From NCBI RefSeq assembly GCF_003236395.1, contig NZ_POUD01000047.1, positions 1 through 42,951 of the forward strand: 42,951 bases of DNA. The letters are read 5' to 3'. The notes below the pieces were generated by a model. The model searched no databases and was not told where the DNA came from. It saw only the letters and a program-made list of their open reading frames with translations. Made by a program: the position numbers and the translations under genes. The stretch comes from Nonomuraea aridisoli. GTDB taxonomy: Bacteria > Actinomycetota > Actinomycetes > Streptosporangiales > Streptosporangiaceae. Shown here one piece after another: positions 23,594 through 31,528 of this stretch; the stretch's first letter is position 1, and each line of letters begins with the position of its first letter.

Positions 23594-23660
23594 AGCCTAC
23601 GGCTTGTTTGACACCTTCGTCAAAGTATGCCAGCCTGACGAATATGTCAGGGGTGTCAAA
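23594..23660. promoter_or_regulatory. TetR promoter and operators (TetR/SDR intergenic)
   Basis: On the minus strand TTGACG (23623-23618) and TAGGCT (23599-23594) are spaced 18 bases, with the TetR ATG seven bases on. TTTGACACC (23607-23615) and GGTGTCAAA (23652-23660) form a 9-bp inverted repeat, and TGAC-6-GTCA (23636-23649) lies inside. These are likely TetR operators serving both directions. Confidence 0.65.
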
Positions 23661-23703
23661 GATGCCCTTCCACCTGGCCGTTCGCCATATCCAGGAGCCT
23701 ACG

Positions 23704-24537
23704 ATGAGCTCTTCCCATCTTGATCTGCAAGGCCGCCGCACCCTGGTCACCGGGGCGGGCAGCGGCATCGGCCGCGCGCTCGCACTCGAACTGGCCGCCC
23801 GCCGCGGCCACGTGGCGCTGGCCGGTCGCCGCCCGGGCCCGCTCGCCGAGACCGCCGCCATGGTCACCGAACGCGGCGGCACCGCCCACACGATCACCAC
23901 CGACCTCACCGCCGGAGGCGAGCCCGAGCGCGTGGTCCGCGCGGCCGCCGCGGCGCTCGGCGGCCTCGACGTCCTGGTCAACAACGCCGGGAACGTCCGG
24001 GCGGCGGCGCTGGAGGACATCGACGTGGCCGACATCGAGGCCATGATCAGGCTCAACCTGCTCGCCCCGATCCTGGCCACCCGGGCGGCGCTGCCGTACC
24101 TGCGGGAGGCCGGCGCGCGGCACGGGAACGCCGCGCTCGTCGGCATCGCCTCGGCCTCCGGCCTGGTCGGCAGGCCGTTCTACGCGCCGTACGCGGCCAC
24201 CAAGGCCGGGCTCACCCGCTTCGACGAGGCGGTCCGGCGCGAGCTGTACGGCAGCGGCGTGCACGTCGCCACCGTCTACCCGGGCCCCGTCGACACGCCC
24301 ATGATGGCGACCACCCAGGCCGGCGCGGACCTCGGCTACGACCTGCGCCCCGTGGACGTGGTCGCGGCCGAGATCATGCAAGGGCTCGAACGCCGGCAGA
24401 TCGACGTCAACACCCAGACGCCCGAGCGCCGCAAGATGGAGGAACTCAACGCCCGCGACCCGCTGGCCGTCGACGCCTCCATCGGCGCCAGGCTCGCCGA
24501 GCTGCGCGCCGCCGTCAGCACACACCGCAGCATCTAG
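23704..24537 (+). CDS. SDR-family oxidoreductase
   Basis: A 277-residue short-chain dehydrogenase/reductase: TGAGSGIG near residue 15, NNAG near 95, GIASASGLVG with the catalytic serine and YAATK as Tyr/Lys motif. It ends with a non-standard RRQIDVNTQTPERRKMEELN segment, so it belongs to the longer 'SDR with C-terminal extension' group. ATG 23704 follows AGGAG by six bases. It diverges from TetR/peptidase E and is probably the TetR target. Confidence 0.9.
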   Translation: MSSSHLDLQGRRTLVTGAGSGIGRALALELAARRGHVALAGRRPGPLAETAAMVTERGGTAHTITTDLTAGGEPERVVRAAAAALGGLDVLVNNAGNVRAAALEDIDVADIEAMIRLNLLAPILATRAALPYLREAGARHGNAALVGIASASGLVGRPFYAPYAATKAGLTRFDEAVRRELYGSGVHVATVYPGPVDTPMMATTQAGADLGYDLRPVDVVAAEIMQGLERRQIDVNTQTPERRKMEELNARDPLAVDASIGARLAELRAAVSTHRSI

Positions 24538-24584
24538 ACAACGGCGCCGCCGTTCTGTCACCATTTCACCCATGATCACGTTTG

Positions 24585-24600
24585 GAGGCGACGCCGCCTC
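24585..24600 (+). promoter_or_regulatory. Hairpin in the leader of the DUF6745-like gene
   Basis: GAGGCG (24585-24590) pairs with CGCCTC (24595-24600) seven bases before GTG 24607. The only purine-rich ribosome-site candidate (GGAGG) is inside this stem, so translation may be restrained. Confidence 0.35.
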
Positions 24601-24606
24601 TCTCCG

Positions 24607-25653
24607 GTGAGCGCCATGGTGCGGCACGAAGCCGCCGCGATCCGCGAACAATGGCTGGGCCACGCGCTCTCGACGCGCCCCGCCGACCGTCCGGCCGCCG
24701 AAGCGGCCATCTCCGGGCTCTACCGCCTGATCGGCCTGTCCCCGCCGCGGTTCCACTGGGTCGCCTCACCGGCCGCCGCCGTGGAGACGATGCCGCCGGG
24801 GGCGGCCCACTCCGAAACCGTCCAACGCCTTGACGCCTGGCCGGTGCCGACCCGGCTGCGCGCGCTCAGGGCCGAGCTGTGCGCGGCCGTCGACCTGCGG
24901 ATCGAGCGCGAACGGCAGCCGATCGCCCAGGAGCTCTACCGGCTGCTGTGGCTCCCGCTCGTCCAGTCGATCAACGCCTGCCTCCTGCCGGCGCTCGACC
25001 GCACCCACCCCAGCCGCTGGTACGAGACCCAGTACGTCTCCTGGATCGCCCACTACGACGCCCTGCGCCGCGTCGCCGGGGTGTCGTTCACCGCCGGGCA
25101 GCTCCACCAGCTCGGGCTGTGGGCACGCGTGGCGGCGTCGGCTCACTGGTGGTGGCCCAGACAGCACGTCTGCGTCGTCTCGGAGCGGCCCGTCGCCCTG
25201 CACACGGAGGAGCACGGCGCCCGGCTGCACAACCCGGACGGCCCCGCCATCCGGTACGCCGACGGCTGGCAGGTCAACGCCCTGCACGGCACCCGGGTGC
25301 CCGCCTGGGTGCTCACCGATCCGACCCCCGAACGCATCGCCGACGAGCCGAACGTCGAGGTCAGGCGGTGCGCGATCGAGCGCCTCGGCTGGAGCGCGTA
25401 CGTCGAGCGGGCGGGGCTGCGGCTGGTCGCCCGCGCGCCCGACCCCGGCAATCCGGGCTTCGAGCTGCGGCTCTTCGACTCGGGCGGGAGCAGCAGGGTG
25501 CTCCTGGCCGTCAACGGTTCACTCGAACGCGACGGGAGCCGCAGGCAGTACGGCCTCACCGTGCCCCCGTATTTCGGCGACCCGGTCGCCGCCGCCGGCT
25601 GGACCTACGGGTTGTCGGCCGAGCAGTACTCCCGGCTCCTGCGCAGAACCTGA
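24607..25653 (+). CDS. DUF6745-like conserved protein
   Basis: A 348-residue cytoplasmic protein with no signal peptide or membrane span. The middle has LHNPDGPAIRYADGWQVNAL, then GTRVPAWVLTDPTPERIADE and NVEVRRCAIERLGW, the pattern I associate with DUF6745 proteins. These are common in actinomycetes and have no known function. It has many tryptophans (WLGHA, SAHWWWPRQHV) and no recognisable catalytic motif. GTG 24607 is taken as the start; ATG 24616 is an alternative. The small gene at 25664 follows by ten bases, so they are an operon. Confidence 0.8.
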   Translation: MSAMVRHEAAAIREQWLGHALSTRPADRPAAEAAISGLYRLIGLSPPRFHWVASPAAAVETMPPGAAHSETVQRLDAWPVPTRLRALRAELCAAVDLRIERERQPIAQELYRLLWLPLVQSINACLLPALDRTHPSRWYETQYVSWIAHYDALRRVAGVSFTAGQLHQLGLWARVAASAHWWWPRQHVCVVSERPVALHTEEHGARLHNPDGPAIRYADGWQVNALHGTRVPAWVLTDPTPERIADEPNVEVRRCAIERLGWSAYVERAGLRLVARAPDPGNPGFELRLFDSGGSSRVLLAVNGSLERDGSRRQYGLTVPPYFGDPVAAAGWTYGLSAEQYSRLLRRT

Positions 25654-25663
25654 AGGTGATCTC

Positions 25664-26047
25664 ATGACTGACATGTCCGTGCTCGACCAGGTCGAGCAGT
25701 CGTTGCACATCCCCGTCCTCGACGGCCTGCAGGCCCAGGGCGACCTCATCGTCATCCCCGTCCCCGGCGAGATCGACCAGACCGGCGCCCGCCACGTGCC
25801 CCCGGAGGGCGTCGAGCTGCTGCGCGGCGGCGCCGGAGGCAACACGCACCTGCTCGTCGCCGAGCCGGGCACGTGCCGCTGGACGCCACGCCGCCCGCAC
25901 TGGCAGGACCTCGGCGCGTTCACCGCCTCGGCACCGGTCTACCTGCTGCACCCGGAGCACGGCGCGCTGGGCTGCGCCCCCGGCACGTACGTGGTGCGGC
26001 GCCAGCGCGAGCACGAACGCGGCGGCTCGCGGCTGGTCGCCGACTGA
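25664..26047 (+). CDS. Hypothetical protein, partner of the DUF6745-like protein
   Basis: A 127-residue soluble protein beginning MTDMSVLDQVEQSLHIPVLD, with a central PVPGEIDQTGARHVPPEGVE and a GTYVVRRQREHERGG end. The short beta-rich pattern ('hydrophobic, then turn') and length suggest a single compact domain. ATG 25664 follows AAGGTGATCTC. I recognise no family. Gene order with the DUF6745-like protein suggests a joint function. Confidence 0.78.
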   Translation: MTDMSVLDQVEQSLHIPVLDGLQAQGDLIVIPVPGEIDQTGARHVPPEGVELLRGGAGGNTHLLVAEPGTCRWTPRRPHWQDLGAFTASAPVYLLHPEHGALGCAPGTYVVRRQREHERGGSRLVAD

Positions 26048-26051
26048 GGGC

Positions 26052-27035
26052 CTAGCCGAGCCCGTGGGCCTCGGCCAGCAGCTCGGCGGAGCGCATCCAC
26101 ACCTTCCTGTCGGGCGCGGAGAAGGCCACGATCAGCTCGTCCGCCCCGGCGTGGCCGGCGAACCAGTCGATGTACGCCTTGACCTCGCCGGGGTCGCCCA
26201 CGGCGGAGTATTTCGCCATCTGAACGATCTGCTGACCGGCCGGCGACTGGAGGATCATGTCGGCCTCCTCGGTCGTGAACGTGCGCCCCCGGCCGAGGAA
26301 CTTCGTCACCCGCTGCCGCTTGGAGGCCAGGAACTGCTCCTGCGCCTCCTCGCCGGTGTCGGCCGCGATCACGTTGAGCGCCGCGATGACGTACGGCTTG
26401 TCGAGCTGGGCCGACGGCTTGAACTCACGCCGGTAGAGCGCGACCGCCTCCTCCAGCGCGCCGGGCGCGAAGTGGGAGGCGAACGCGTACGGCAGGCCGA
26501 GCGTGGCGGCCAGCTGCGCGCCGAACAGCGAGGACCCGAGGATGTACAGCGGCACGTCGGTGCCCTTGCCGGGGGTGGCGTGCACACCGGGGATCAGCGT
26601 CTCGCCCGTGAGGTAGCCCTGCAGCTCCAGCACGTCCTGCGGGAAGGAGTCGGCCGACGACGGGCTGCGGCGCAGCGCGCGCATGGTGTTCTGGTCGCTG
26701 CCGGGAGCCCGGCCGAGGCCGAGGTCGATGCGCCCGGGGTGAAGCGTCTCCAGCGTGCCGAACTGCTCGGCGATGGTCAGCGGGGAGTGGTTGGGCAGCA
26801 TGACGCCGCCCGATCCGAGGCGGATCGTCCGGGTGTGCGCGGCCACGTGGGCGATGAGCACGCTGGTCGCCGACGAGGCGATGCTGTCCATGTTGTGGTG
26901 CTCGGCGTACCAGATGCGCAGGTAGCCCAGCTCCTCGGCACGCTGGGCCAGCGCCACGCTCGCGGCGAAACTCTCACCCGCCGTCTCGCCCTCGCCGATG
27001 TGCGCCAGATCAAGGATGGACAGCGGCAGAGCCAT
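26052..27035 (-). CDS. LLM-class flavin-dependent oxidoreductase (MsnO8-like)
   Basis: A 327-residue luciferase-like monooxygenase of the group called MsnO8. Its start [60 protein letters not shown], and [19 protein letters not shown] are all typical, as is [17 protein letters not shown]. It probably uses FMNH2 from a partner reductase. ATG 27035 follows GAAAGG by nine bases. The TetR gene next to it (27099) reads in the same direction, so the two are likely an operon. Confidence 0.92.
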   Translation of the reverse strand: MALPLSILDLAHIGEGETAGESFAASVALAQRAEELGYLRIWYAEHHNMDSIASSATSVLIAHVAAHTRTIRLGSGGVMLPNHSPLTIAEQFGTLETLHPGRIDLGLGRAPGSDQNTMRALRRSPSSADSFPQDVLELQGYLTGETLIPGVHATPGKGTDVPLYILGSSLFGAQLAATLGLPYAFASHFAPGALEEAVALYRREFKPSAQLDKPYVIAALNVIAADTGEEAQEQFLASKRQRVTKFLGRGRTFTTEEADMILQSPAGQQIVQMAKYSAVGDPGEVKAYIDWFAGHAGADELIVAFSAPDRKVWMRSAELLAEAHGLG

Positions 27036-27098
27036 GTGTACGCGCCTTTCGCAAGAGCCGGTTCGACCTGGCATATGCCAACAGCCGAGCCCGCGCCC

Positions 27099-27683
27099 TT
27101 ATTTCACGCCGTCGGCTTTCACGTCGTCGGCGAGGCACGCCTCGAAGACGGCGGTCAGCCGTTCGATGTCGGCCGGGGTCGCCTTCTGGGGGCCGACGCG
27201 GCGGCGCATGGCGCCGATGCCCAGGAAGACCGAGGCGGCCATGCGGGCCCGAGAGGCCGCGTCGCGCCCGGAGAGCTTGGCCTCCAGCGGGCTGAGCACC
27301 GCCGTGATCATGCGCTCACGGGCGGCCGCCTCCACCTCGGGATGACCGGCGAACCGTTCGAGCGTGCGCAGGATGGGGCTCTCTGGCGGGTGTTGCATGC
27401 GTTCGGCCGCCCATACGGCCAGCCGGCGCGGCAGCCACTCGCCGTCGTCCTCGAAGAGGCTGGCGAAGGTCGGCTCACCCTGCAGCACGGCGGCGAAGAG
27501 GCCGGCCTTGGAGCCGAAGTAGCGCCCGACGAGCGCGATGTTGGCATCGGCCTCGGCCGCGATCATGCGCACGGTCACCTGTTCGTAACCGTGCTCGCTG
27601 AAGAGCTCGCGTGCGGCCTGGAGGATCCGCTCCCGGGTGGCCTCGCGGTCGCGCGGCCTGGCCTCAGTCACCTGGGGACTCAT
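27099..27683 (-). CDS. TetR-family transcriptional regulator
   Basis: A 194-residue regulator: REATRERILQAARELFSEHG, then VTVRMIAAEADANIALVGRY (HTH, residues 14-58). The C-terminal domain resembles PsrA/AcrR-type regulators. It lies divergent to the MFS exporter at 27781 and upstream of the LLM oxidoreductase gene. Repression of the exporter in response to its substrate is the most likely role. Confidence 0.92.
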   Translation of the reverse strand: MSPQVTEARPRDREATRERILQAARELFSEHGYEQVTVRMIAAEADANIALVGRYFGSKAGLFAAVLQGEPTFASLFEDDGEWLPRRLAVWAAERMQHPPESPILRTLERFAGHPEVEAAARERMITAVLSPLEAKLSGRDAASRARMAASVFLGIGAMRRRVGPQKATPADIERLTAVFEACLADDVKADGVK

Positions 27684-27712
27684 GCCCGCACTCTACTCAA
27701 CGAACCCCTGAC

Positions 27713-27743
27713 TTACCGCGCGGCTAGTAAACGGTCGTATACT
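27713..27743 (+). promoter_or_regulatory. Promoter and possible operator of the MFS exporter
   Basis: TATACT (27738-27743) is a near-consensus -10. TTACCG (27713-27718) lies 19 bases upstream as a weak -35. TTAC (27713-27716) and GTAA (27726-27729) form a small inverted repeat within the spacer, a plausible TetR site. Confidence 0.5.
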
Positions 27744-27780
27744 CAATCCGGCTCAATGTGTGAGAAGGGGATGTGGTGTC

Positions 27781-29586
27781 TTGGTAGCCCAAGCGCAGGC
27801 CGCATCCCCCGCGAGGCGGCAATACACCCACCGCGAAATCCTCGAGGTCATGTCCGGGCTCATGCTCGCCATGCTCACGTCGATGATTTCGACCTCGGTG
27901 GTAGGCACGGCGCTGCCGACGATCGTGGGGGAGCTTGGCGGTCAGGACCAGTACTCATGGGTCGCGAGCGCGACCATGCTGACGATGACGGTGTCCACGC
28001 CGTTGTGGGGCAAGCTGTCCGACCTGTTCGGGCGCAAGCTGCTCTTCCAGACCGCTCTTGGGTTGTTCGTCGCGGCGTCCCTGGTGGCGGGCCTGTCCCA
28101 GAACATGGGGCAGCTCATCGCCGCCCGTGCCGTCCAGGGCCTCGGCGTCGGCGGTCTGTCGGCCCTGTCGCAGGTGATCCTGGGGGACATCGTCTCCCCG
28201 CGCGAGCGCGGCCGCTATTCCGGCTACATGGGCGCCGTGTTCGGCATCTCCACCGTGGCGGGGCCGCTGCTGGGCGGCTTCATCGTGGACGCCGACTGGC
28301 TCGGCTGGCGCTGGTGTTTCTACGTGGTCGTGCCGTTCGCCCTGGTGGCGTTCCTGGTGATCCAGCGGGTTCTGCGACTTCCCCCGGTCAAGCGGAACAC
28401 CTCGATCGACATCTGGGGCGCCACGACCATCACGGCCAGCGCGAGCGGCCTCATGCTGCTGCTGACGCTCGGCGGCACCGAGTTCGAGTGGAACTCGTTC
28501 TGGACGTACGCGCTGTCGGCGTTCACCCTGCTCATGCTCGCCGGGGCGGTGCTGTCGGAGCGGACCGCGCGCAACCCGATCCTGCCGCCGCGGCTGTTCC
28601 GCAACCGTACGTTCGTGCTGACCAGCCTCGCCTCGCTGTTCGTCGGCATGGCGATGTTCGGCGCGATGATCTACCTGCCGCAGTACCTGCAGATCGTCAA
28701 GGGCCTCAGCCCGACGAACTCGGGCCTGATGACGCTGCCCATGGTGTTCGGGCTCTTCCTGTCCGGCGTGATCTCCGGCAAGATCGTCACGGACACCGGC
28801 AAGTGGAAGATCTTCCCCGTCGCCGGCATGTTGCTGGTGGCCCTGGGGCTCTTCCTGCTGTCCCGGCTGCACGTCGACTCCAGCCAGTGGGTCATCGGCT
28901 TCGACGTGGCGATCCTCGGCATCGGGCTCGGCATGTCGATGCAGATGCTCATCCTGGCCGCCCAGAACGGCTCGGGGCTGCGCGACATGGCAGCCACCAC
29001 CTCCGGTGTGTCGTTCTTCCGGTCCCTCGGCGGCGCCGTGGGCGTGGCGGCCTTCGGCGCGATCCTGAACAACCGGCTCAAGGCCGAGATGGCCGAGATG
29101 CTCAAGGACGCGCACATCGCGCTGCCCGGCGGCGGGGACGTCAAGCTCGGCAGCCCCGACGCCATCCAGCACCTGCCCGGGCCGATCAAGACCATCGTGC
29201 TGGAGTCGTTCACCCGGGGCCTGGAGACCGTGTTCCTGGTGGGCGTGCCCATCGCGCTGCTCGGTTTCCTGGCCGCGCTCTTCCTGAAGGAGCTGCCGCT
29301 GCGCGGCAGCAGCACGCCCACCGCGCCCGCGCCGAAGCCGCTCAGCAAGGACGACCTGGTCCTGGCCGGTCTGCTGCTCGAACTCATCGCCCAGCGCGTC
29401 GAGCGGGTGAACGGCGAGCGCTCCGCGCTGCTCACCGCGGTCGCCAAGATGGCGCCGCCCGACGACCGCCCCGAACGCGAACGGGCCAGGACGGTGGCGC
29501 AGACCGTCCTGCGGCCCACGTCACGGGCGCTGATCGCGCAGGCTTCGCCACCAGAAAAAGACCTCGTATCAGGAGGAATCTCTTAA
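27781..29586 (+). CDS. DHA2-type MFS drug exporter
   Basis: A 601-residue 14-helix major facilitator protein. TM1 is SGLMLAMLTSMISTSVVGTA, motif A is GKLSDLFGRK, and the GPLLGG motif C region follows. The DHA2 (EmrB/QacA) family exports drugs or other hydrophobic compounds using the proton gradient. A 100-residue soluble tail (about 505-601) has LSKDDLVLAGLLLELIAQRV, unusual for the family. TTG 27781 follows GAAGGGGA; the GTG at 27760 lacks a ribosome site and lies ten bases from the predicted transcript start. It overlaps the next ATG by one base, so it heads an operon with two small membrane proteins and a USP. Confidence 0.9.
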   Translation: MVAQAQAASPARRQYTHREILEVMSGLMLAMLTSMISTSVVGTALPTIVGELGGQDQYSWVASATMLTMTVSTPLWGKLSDLFGRKLLFQTALGLFVAASLVAGLSQNMGQLIAARAVQGLGVGGLSALSQVILGDIVSPRERGRYSGYMGAVFGISTVAGPLLGGFIVDADWLGWRWCFYVVVPFALVAFLVIQRVLRLPPVKRNTSIDIWGATTITASASGLMLLLTLGGTEFEWNSFWTYALSAFTLLMLAGAVLSERTARNPILPPRLFRNRTFVLTSLASLFVGMAMFGAMIYLPQYLQIVKGLSPTNSGLMTLPMVFGLFLSGVISGKIVTDTGKWKIFPVAGMLLVALGLFLLSRLHVDSSQWVIGFDVAILGIGLGMSMQMLILAAQNGSGLRDMAATTSGVSFFRSLGGAVGVAAFGAILNNRLKAEMAEMLKDAHIALPGGGDVKLGSPDAIQHLPGPIKTIVLESFTRGLETVFLVGVPIALLGFLAALFLKELPLRGSSTPTAPAPKPLSKDDLVLAGLLLELIAQRVERVNGERSALLTAVAKMAPPDDRPERERARTVAQTVLRPTSRALIAQASPPEKDLVSGGIS

Positions 29587-30014
29587 TGATTCGCAAGTTC
29601 GTAGGCGCGGTCGCCGCAGCCCTGGCCGTGCTGGCCGGACTGTGGCTGATGATCGCGCCCTTCGCCCTCGGTACGCAGCCCGAGGACGCCGACTGGACGG
29701 ACGCCACCACGACCGAGTTCTTCACCGGTCTCGGCGTGGCCGTCGTCGGCCTCCTGGGCGTGATCGCCTTCGTGCTGGCCATCTACGAGACCTTGGTGGT
29801 GCGCGGACTGGTGGTGCCGAAGCCCAAGGCGGAGCCCGAGCCGGAGCCCGAGCCCGCCCCCGCGCCGCCGCAGGCGTCCTCCGCCGAGCTGGCCAGCCTG
29901 CTGGCGCCGCTGGTCGAGGCGCTGCGTGAAGACTTGAACACCCCCTCGCGCCCCGGCGGCGAGCACCGCCAGAACGGCAGGGGTTCCCTGGTCGGAGTGG
30001 AGGAGACCCGATGA
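29586..30014 (+). CDS. Small two-helix membrane protein, MFS operon
   Basis: A 142-residue protein with two hydrophobic segments (residues 7-30 and 46-72), the first containing LWLMIAPFALG, and an acidic proline-rich linker (KAEPEPEPEPAPAPP) leading to a short helical tail. ATG 29586 shares its A with the TAA of the MFS gene, and AGGAGG is eight bases upstream. It is homologous to the next gene: WLMIAPFALGTQPEDADWTD matches WLVAAPFAVGYQPRGDEYAD. No function is known. It may be an accessory subunit of the exporter. Confidence 0.85.
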   Translation: MIRKFVGAVAAALAVLAGLWLMIAPFALGTQPEDADWTDATTTEFFTGLGVAVVGLLGVIAFVLAIYETLVVRGLVVPKPKAEPEPEPEPAPAPPQASSAELASLLAPLVEALREDLNTPSRPGGEHRQNGRGSLVGVEETR

Positions 30015-30247
30015 GAGCAAAAGTGGGCGTCACCGCCCTGGCCCTGCTGTTCCTCGGCGGCCTCTGGCTGGTCGCCGCGCCGTTCGCGGTCGGCTACCAG
30101 CCGCGCGGCGACGAGTACGCCGACGCGACCGTCAACGACCTGTGGGTCGGCGGCGGCCTCGCCGGGCTCGGGTTCGTGGCCCTGGTGATCTACGCGGCCG
30201 ACGCGCTGCGCGAACTGGCCTCCCGCGGCAAGCACGCGGACGTCTGA
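30011..30247 (+). CDS. Small two-helix membrane protein, paralogue
   Basis: A 78-residue version of the preceding protein without the charged tail: two membrane helices around the WLVAAPFAVGYQPRG motif and a DALRELASRG end. ATG 30011 overlaps the upstream TGA by four bases (ATGA), and GGAG precedes it, indicating translational coupling. Confidence 0.85.
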   Translation: MRAKVGVTALALLFLGGLWLVAAPFAVGYQPRGDEYADATVNDLWVGGGLAGLGFVALVIYAADALRELASRGKHADV

Positions 30248-30260
30248 CCCGGGACGTGCC

Positions 30261-30737
30261 GTGTTCGGCATCGGCGAGGACCCCCGATGGGAACCGGCGT
30301 CAGGCCGGCGCCCCAGCGGGCGGTTCGAGATCGGCAAGGACGGAGCCGGCCTGCTCGTCGTGGGCTTCGACGGGTCGGGCCCGAGCCGCAACGCGCTCGC
30401 GTACGCGGCCGGGCTCGCCCGCCGGGACGACGCCGCGCTGCTCGTCGCCTTCGTCGAGTCGCTCAACAGCGCCACCCTGTGGTTCTTCGCCGGGTCGCCG
30501 GTCATCCCCGACTCGGCCACCGACCTGCGCGACGACCTGCGCGAGGAACTGCGCGGCGCCGCGGTCCCGTGGGCGTACGTGAGCATGCGGGGGGACGCGG
30601 CCCGCGAGCTGGAGACGCTGGCGAGCACGTACATGGCGGACGCGATCGTGGTGGGGCGCTCGCGTTCGCCGTGGCGGCACTCGGTGGCCTCGAAGCTCGC
30701 CAAACGGGCCCGGCGTACGGTCCTGATAGTCCCCTGA
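30261..30737 (+). CDS. Universal stress protein (USP) domain protein
   Basis: A 158-residue USP-fold protein. It has LLVVGFDGSGPSRNALAYAA (residues 31-50) as first strand and helix, and the ATP-binding end VVGRSRSPWRHSVASKLAKR, a GxxG-like loop, then RRTVLIVP. A GTG at 30261 is the only in-frame start near the stop of the membrane protein; its ribosome site is weak. It is the fourth gene of the MFS operon and may bind nucleotide to sense energy or stress state. Confidence 0.85.
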   Translation: MFGIGEDPRWEPASGRRPSGRFEIGKDGAGLLVVGFDGSGPSRNALAYAAGLARRDDAALLVAFVESLNSATLWFFAGSPVIPDSATDLRDDLREELRGAAVPWAYVSMRGDAARELETLASTYMADAIVVGRSRSPWRHSVASKLAKRARRTVLIVP

Positions 30738-30754
30738 CCTGGCCGGACGTCGCG

Positions 30755-30760
30755 TATGGT
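30755..30760 (+). promoter_or_regulatory. -10 box of the M15 peptidase gene (leaderless)
   Basis: TATGGT lies six bases before ATG 30767, so transcription should start at or next to the start codon. No ribosome-binding site is present. Confidence 0.5.
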
Positions 30761-30766
30761 GGCTAG

Positions 30767-31516
30767 ATGAAACGTTCAGCCGCCCTGGCGTTCGCGGTCA
30801 TCGCGTCCGTTGCGTGCGGCGCGGCGAATCCGGCCGCCGCACCACCCGCGACGTCCGCGCCCGCGGCGCCGCAATCACCGACACCCGAGCCGTCAGCCGA
30901 GCGGACGACCGGCTCGCCGACCACCGCGACGCCGAGCCCGACGGCTCCGCCCGAGTTCACCGCGAAGGTCTCGCGGGTCTCGCGCGACCGGCTGCCCTAC
31001 TCCTGGCGGCCCGGCTGCCCGGTTCACTACCGGGATCTGCGCCTGGTCACGCTGACCTACTGGGGCTTCGACGACAAACCGCACACCGGCGAGCTCGTCG
31101 TGCGCAAGACCGTCACCGACGACATCGTCACCGTCTTCAGGAAGCTCTACGACTGGCGCTGGCCGATCTACCAGATGAAGCTGGTCGACGCCTACAAGGC
31201 CGACGACTTCGACTCCATCGACGCCAACAACACCTCGGCCTTCAACTGCCGCCAGGCGACCGGTTCGACCAGCTGGTCCAACCACGCGTACGGTGAGGCC
31301 ATAGACATCAATCCGCGCCAGAACCCATATGTCACCGCGGACGGCGACACCGCCCACGACAATGCCAGAAAGTTCACTGAACGCCCGACAAAGGGTAAAG
31401 GTGTGATCAATCCTGGGGACAAGGTCGTCAAGGCCTTCGCCCAGGTCGGCTGGGAGTGGGGCGGCTACTGGTCCGGCACCAAGGACTTCCAGCACTTCAG
31501 CAAGGGCGGAGGCTGA
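30767..31516 (+). CDS. M15-family metallopeptidase, probable secreted D-Ala-D-Ala carboxypeptidase-like
   Basis: A 249-residue exported protein. A short signal (KRSAALAFAVIASVACGAAN) has cysteine 17 as a possible lipid anchor, though the lipobox SVAC lacks a hydrophobic residue at -3. A 45-residue Pro/Thr/Ser-rich linker follows. The catalytic domain has SNHAYGEAIDINPR (first His and Asp ligands of zinc), WEWGG with the Glu, and DFQHF with the second His, the VanY/M15 signature. It should trim peptidoglycan stem peptides or related peptides at the wall. The promoter appears leaderless. Confidence 0.88.
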   Translation: MKRSAALAFAVIASVACGAANPAAAPPATSAPAAPQSPTPEPSAERTTGSPTTATPSPTAPPEFTAKVSRVSRDRLPYSWRPGCPVHYRDLRLVTLTYWGFDDKPHTGELVVRKTVTDDIVTVFRKLYDWRWPIYQMKLVDAYKADDFDSIDANNTSAFNCRQATGSTSWSNHAYGEAIDINPRQNPYVTADGDTAHDNARKFTERPTKGKGVINPGDKVVKAFAQVGWEWGGYWSGTKDFQHFSKGGG

Positions 31517-31528
31517 GAGGACGCGCTC

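Noticed and set aside
26064..29585. A long + strand open frame leading into the small membrane protein gene
   Set aside because: It runs antisense to the LLM and TetR genes and out of frame through the MFS gene. Only its last part, from ATG 29586, is a real gene.
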